From Clostridiales bacterium UBA3680 (GTDB lineage: Bacteria > Bacillota > Clostridia > Lachnospirales > CAG-274), in the NCBI GenBank assembly GCA_002372875.1, contig DFJD01000017.1, positions 1 through 16,380 on the forward strand: a stretch of DNA of 16,380 nt. Reading direction: 5' to 3'. The notes under the pieces are model-generated. The model was not told the origin of the DNA. It made no database searches and saw only the letters and a program-made list of their open reading frames with translations. The position numbers were made by a program, and so were the translations under genes. Shown piece by piece: positions 14,592 through 16,380 of this stretch. Positions within the stretch are counted from its first letter, which is position 1; each line of letters starts with the position of its first letter.

Positions 14592-15122
14592 ATGTCGGAA
14601 CAAAATAAAAGTGATGAATACCTCATAAGTGTGGAAACATTTATGAAAAACGGCAATTTTAAGGATGCTTTGTTTTTCTGTGATAAAATATTGCAAGAGG
14701 ATAAGCAAAATGCAAAAGCATATTTTTTTAAATTGCTTATAAAAAATGAAAAAACAGATGTTACATGGGAAAACAGTTCCATAAGAAAATACCTGAACGA
14801 CATTTATTACTATACATTTTCGGAAGAGGACAGAAATCTTATATGTGAGGTGGAAAACGATAACTCGGACAGCAATAATTCTCACGGTTTGGCAGGAAAC
14901 AATACAAAGGACAGAGTTTATATTTTAAGCATAAAGCAAGCTTATGCCGTAAATGAAGCATTTTTGAACATTAATAAAAAACAGTGGCTCAGAAGTCTTG
15001 GAAGTGATGAGGGATGTGCCGCATTTATAGATGAGAATGGTGTTATTTCAACCGGCGGAGAATCTGTAAACAGCATAATGTGTGTGCGTCCCGTAATCAA
15101 GGTAAGACTTGGGAAACCTTAG
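14592..15122 (+). CDS. Short TPR-like protein with a shortened DUF6273-type domain
   Basis: A 176-residue cytoplasmic protein with no signal peptide. Residues 8-50 look like one tetratricopeptide-type helical pair (MKNGNFKDALFFCDKILQ, then DKQNAKAYFFKLLI). From about residue 55 the sequence matches the later part of DUF6273, a domain common in Firmicutes and distantly like sulfatase-modifying (FGE) domains. Recognisable pieces are TDVTWENSSIRKYLND, YTFSEEDRNLI, DRVYILSIKQAY, WLRSLGSDEGCAAF and MCVRPVIKVRL. The usual first strands (a GDxVxFGxY / WRVLDV region before TDVTWEN) are missing, and the part between YILSI and WLRS is short. It therefore looks like an internal in-frame deletion or a compact variant. 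GGGGG lies 5 nt before the ATG. It is followed by the alcohol dehydrogenase gene 27 nt later. The function is unknown, and it may be a decaying gene. Confidence 0.7.
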   Translation: MSEQNKSDEYLISVETFMKNGNFKDALFFCDKILQEDKQNAKAYFFKLLIKNEKTDVTWENSSIRKYLNDIYYYTFSEEDRNLICEVENDNSDSNNSHGLAGNNTKDRVYILSIKQAYAVNEAFLNINKKQWLRSLGSDEGCAAFIDENGVISTGGESVNSIMCVRPVIKVRLGKP

Positions 15123-15149
15123 TTGATAATATTTATTTAGGAGAACGAT

Positions 15150-16310
15150 ATGAACAATTTCAGATTTAATGTACGCACGGATGTACGCTTTGGGAAAGGG
15201 AGCATTTCCGCATTGCCCGAGCTTGTTGAAAAGTACGGAGGTAAAAATGTACTTTTGGTTTACGGAGGGGGAAGCATACGCAAAAACGGAATATATGACA
15301 GTATAAAAGAGCTTCTTTCGGACAAGAAGGTATATGAACTCAGCGGAATAGAGCCTAACCCCGATATAGAAAAAGTGAGGGAAGGTGCCGCTATCTGTAA
15401 GGAGAACAAAATCGATTGTGTTCTTGCTGTAGGAGGCGGAAGCGTTATAGACTCTTCAAAGGTGATAGCCGCGGCAGCAAACTACGACGGTGATGCATGG
15501 ACACTTGTGGAAAACTCCTCCGAGATAGGTCGTGTACTGCCTGTTATCGCTGTTTTAACAATGGCGGCAACAGGCTCCGAAATGAACAAAAACGCGGTCA
15601 TTTCGGATAAGAAAAACAATAAAAAGCTGGGTACATCCTCTCTTGATTTCATTCCTTATGCCGCAATATGTGACCCCGAGTATCTTTATTCTTTGCCGCC
15701 CGTTCAAACGGCTGCGGGTACGGCAGATATAATGTCACATGTTTTTGAGCAATATTTCAGAAAGGATACGGGAGCATACATAAGTGATTCCATTGCCGAG
15801 GCAATATTAAAAACCTGTATAAAATATTGTCCCGTTGCCCTTAAAGATCCCAAAAATTACGAGGCAAGAGCAAATCTTATGTGGGCAAGTACCCTTGCCT
15901 TAAATTCCCTTATTTCCTGCGGAAAAGCCGGAGCATGGAGCGCACACCCCATTGAGCATGAATTAAGCGCATTTTATGATGTAACTCACGGGGTCGGTCT
16001 TGCGATAGTAACGCCTTCTTGGATGAGGTATGTTATGAATGAAGAAAATGTAAAACAGTTTTCCGCATACGGCAGAAATGTATGGGGAATATCGGAACCC
16101 GATGACAAAAAATGTGCCGCTATGGCAATAGACAAAACACAACAGTTTTTCAAGGACTGCGGTATACCGACCACTCTTTCCGAGATAGGCATAGACGATA
16201 CGAAAATCGATATTATGGCAGAGGCGGCCGTTAAAAACAACAACCTTGACAGTGCTTTTGTTCCGCTGAAAAAGGAAGATGTAGCCGCTATTTTAAGGAA
16301 TTGCCTTTAA
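15150..16310 (+). CDS. Iron-dependent (group III) alcohol dehydrogenase, YqhD/butanol dehydrogenase-like
   Basis: A 386-residue enzyme of the iron-containing ADH family, which reduces aldehydes to alcohols with NAD(P)H in fermentation or detoxification. The Rossmann-type N-terminal half has VLAVGGGSVIDSSKVIA (91-107), which binds the cofactor pyrophosphate, and TMAATGSEMN (137-146). The metal ligands match E. coli YqhD (D194, H198, H267, H281) with an offset of one: D193 and H197 in GTADIMSHVFE, H266 in WSAHPIEHEL, and H280 in DVTHGVGLA. Length and motifs are complete. The closest types are the NADPH-dependent butanol dehydrogenases and YqhD, but cofactor and substrate are not proven by the sequence. 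AGGAG lies 6 nt before the start. It probably shares a transcript with the upstream DUF6273-like gene, although no functional link is evident. A hairpin follows 40 nt after the stop. Confidence 0.93.
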   Translation: MNNFRFNVRTDVRFGKGSISALPELVEKYGGKNVLLVYGGGSIRKNGIYDSIKELLSDKKVYELSGIEPNPDIEKVREGAAICKENKIDCVLAVGGGSVIDSSKVIAAAANYDGDAWTLVENSSEIGRVLPVIAVLTMAATGSEMNKNAVISDKKNNKKLGTSSLDFIPYAAICDPEYLYSLPPVQTAAGTADIMSHVFEQYFRKDTGAYISDSIAEAILKTCIKYCPVALKDPKNYEARANLMWASTLALNSLISCGKAGAWSAHPIEHELSAFYDVTHGVGLAIVTPSWMRYVMNEENVKQFSAYGRNVWGISEPDDKKCAAMAIDKTQQFFKDCGIPTTLSEIGIDDTKIDIMAEAAVKNNNLDSAFVPLKKEDVAAILRNCL

Positions 16311-16349
16311 GGAAACAATGATTTATTAATTACTCTATAAAGTATGTTT

Positions 16350-16380
16350 TTAATGGGAGCGTGATACACACTCCCATTAA
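16350..16380. terminator. Hairpin at the window edge, probable terminator after the alcohol dehydrogenase gene
   Basis: TTAATGGGAG (16350-16359) pairs perfectly with CTCCCATTAA (16371-16380). Inside, GTG and CAC add three more pairs around an ATA loop. The bases after it are outside the window, so the T-run for the + direction cannot be checked. Confidence 0.6.

Noticed and set aside
1..16380. Search for CRISPR arrays, tRNA/rRNA genes, insertion sequences, prophage or toxin-antitoxin genes
   Set aside because: No regularly spaced repeats, transposase or integrase motifs, or cloverleaf sequences were seen by eye on either strand; the window is almost fully explained by core genes.

Overview
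The window looks like chromosomal DNA of a low-to-moderate GC Gram-positive anaerobe of the class Clostridia, probably a gut Oscillospiraceae/Ruminococcaceae-type or related Eubacteriales lineage. Supporting signs are strong AGGAG-type ribosome binding sites, some TTG starts, RqcH, RecU, an AroH-class chorismate mutase, an IspH-ribosomal protein S1 fusion, a secreted copper-amine-oxidase-type 'stalk' domain protein and a DUF6273-type protein. The genus is inference. I see no rRNA, tRNA, CRISPR array, transposase or phage gene.

Layout: (1) 1-300, the C-terminus of a PfkB-family sugar kinase (KDG kinase-like) on the + strand, meeting a - strand pair head-on at a bidirectional terminator. (2) 425-2676, - strand: rqcH (ribosome quality control) followed by a GNAT acetyltransferase. 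(3) 2709-2756, two good sigma-A-type promoters facing opposite ways and overlapping at their -10 boxes. (4) 2773-13379, a long, tightly packed + strand operon of eight genes: REC-GGDEF(degenerate)-EAL protein, Hpt protein, tex, recU, a BaiN/HI0933-type flavoprotein, an aroH-cmk fusion, an ispH-rpsA fusion and an orphan branched-chain-amino-acid-type binding lipoprotein. Neighbouring genes overlap by 4-10 nt or are 2-14 nt apart. (5) 13380-13537, an intergenic stretch with a possible promoter and a GC-rich hairpin. (6) 13538-14518, an exported stalk-domain protein closed by a UUCG-loop terminator. (7) 14592-16310, a short TPR-like/DUF6273 protein and an iron-dependent alcohol dehydrogenase, with a further hairpin at the window edge.

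How they fit together: most of region 4 is housekeeping (nucleic-acid maintenance, CMP phosphorylation, chorismate to prephenate, the last MEP isoprenoid step, translation). A c-di-GMP phosphodiesterase/phosphorelay pair is placed first in the same transcript. The items most worth attention are the two consecutive gene fusions (aroH-cmk and ispH-rpsA, the second with a sharp change of lysine codon use at the junction), a long near-perfect hairpin inside recU, a 22-bp perfect palindrome inside the GGDEF coding region, the overlapping divergent promoters, and a DUF6273 protein that seems to lack the first part of its domain. I did not find a convincing wholly new multi-gene system; this is mainly core genome with some unusual architectures.
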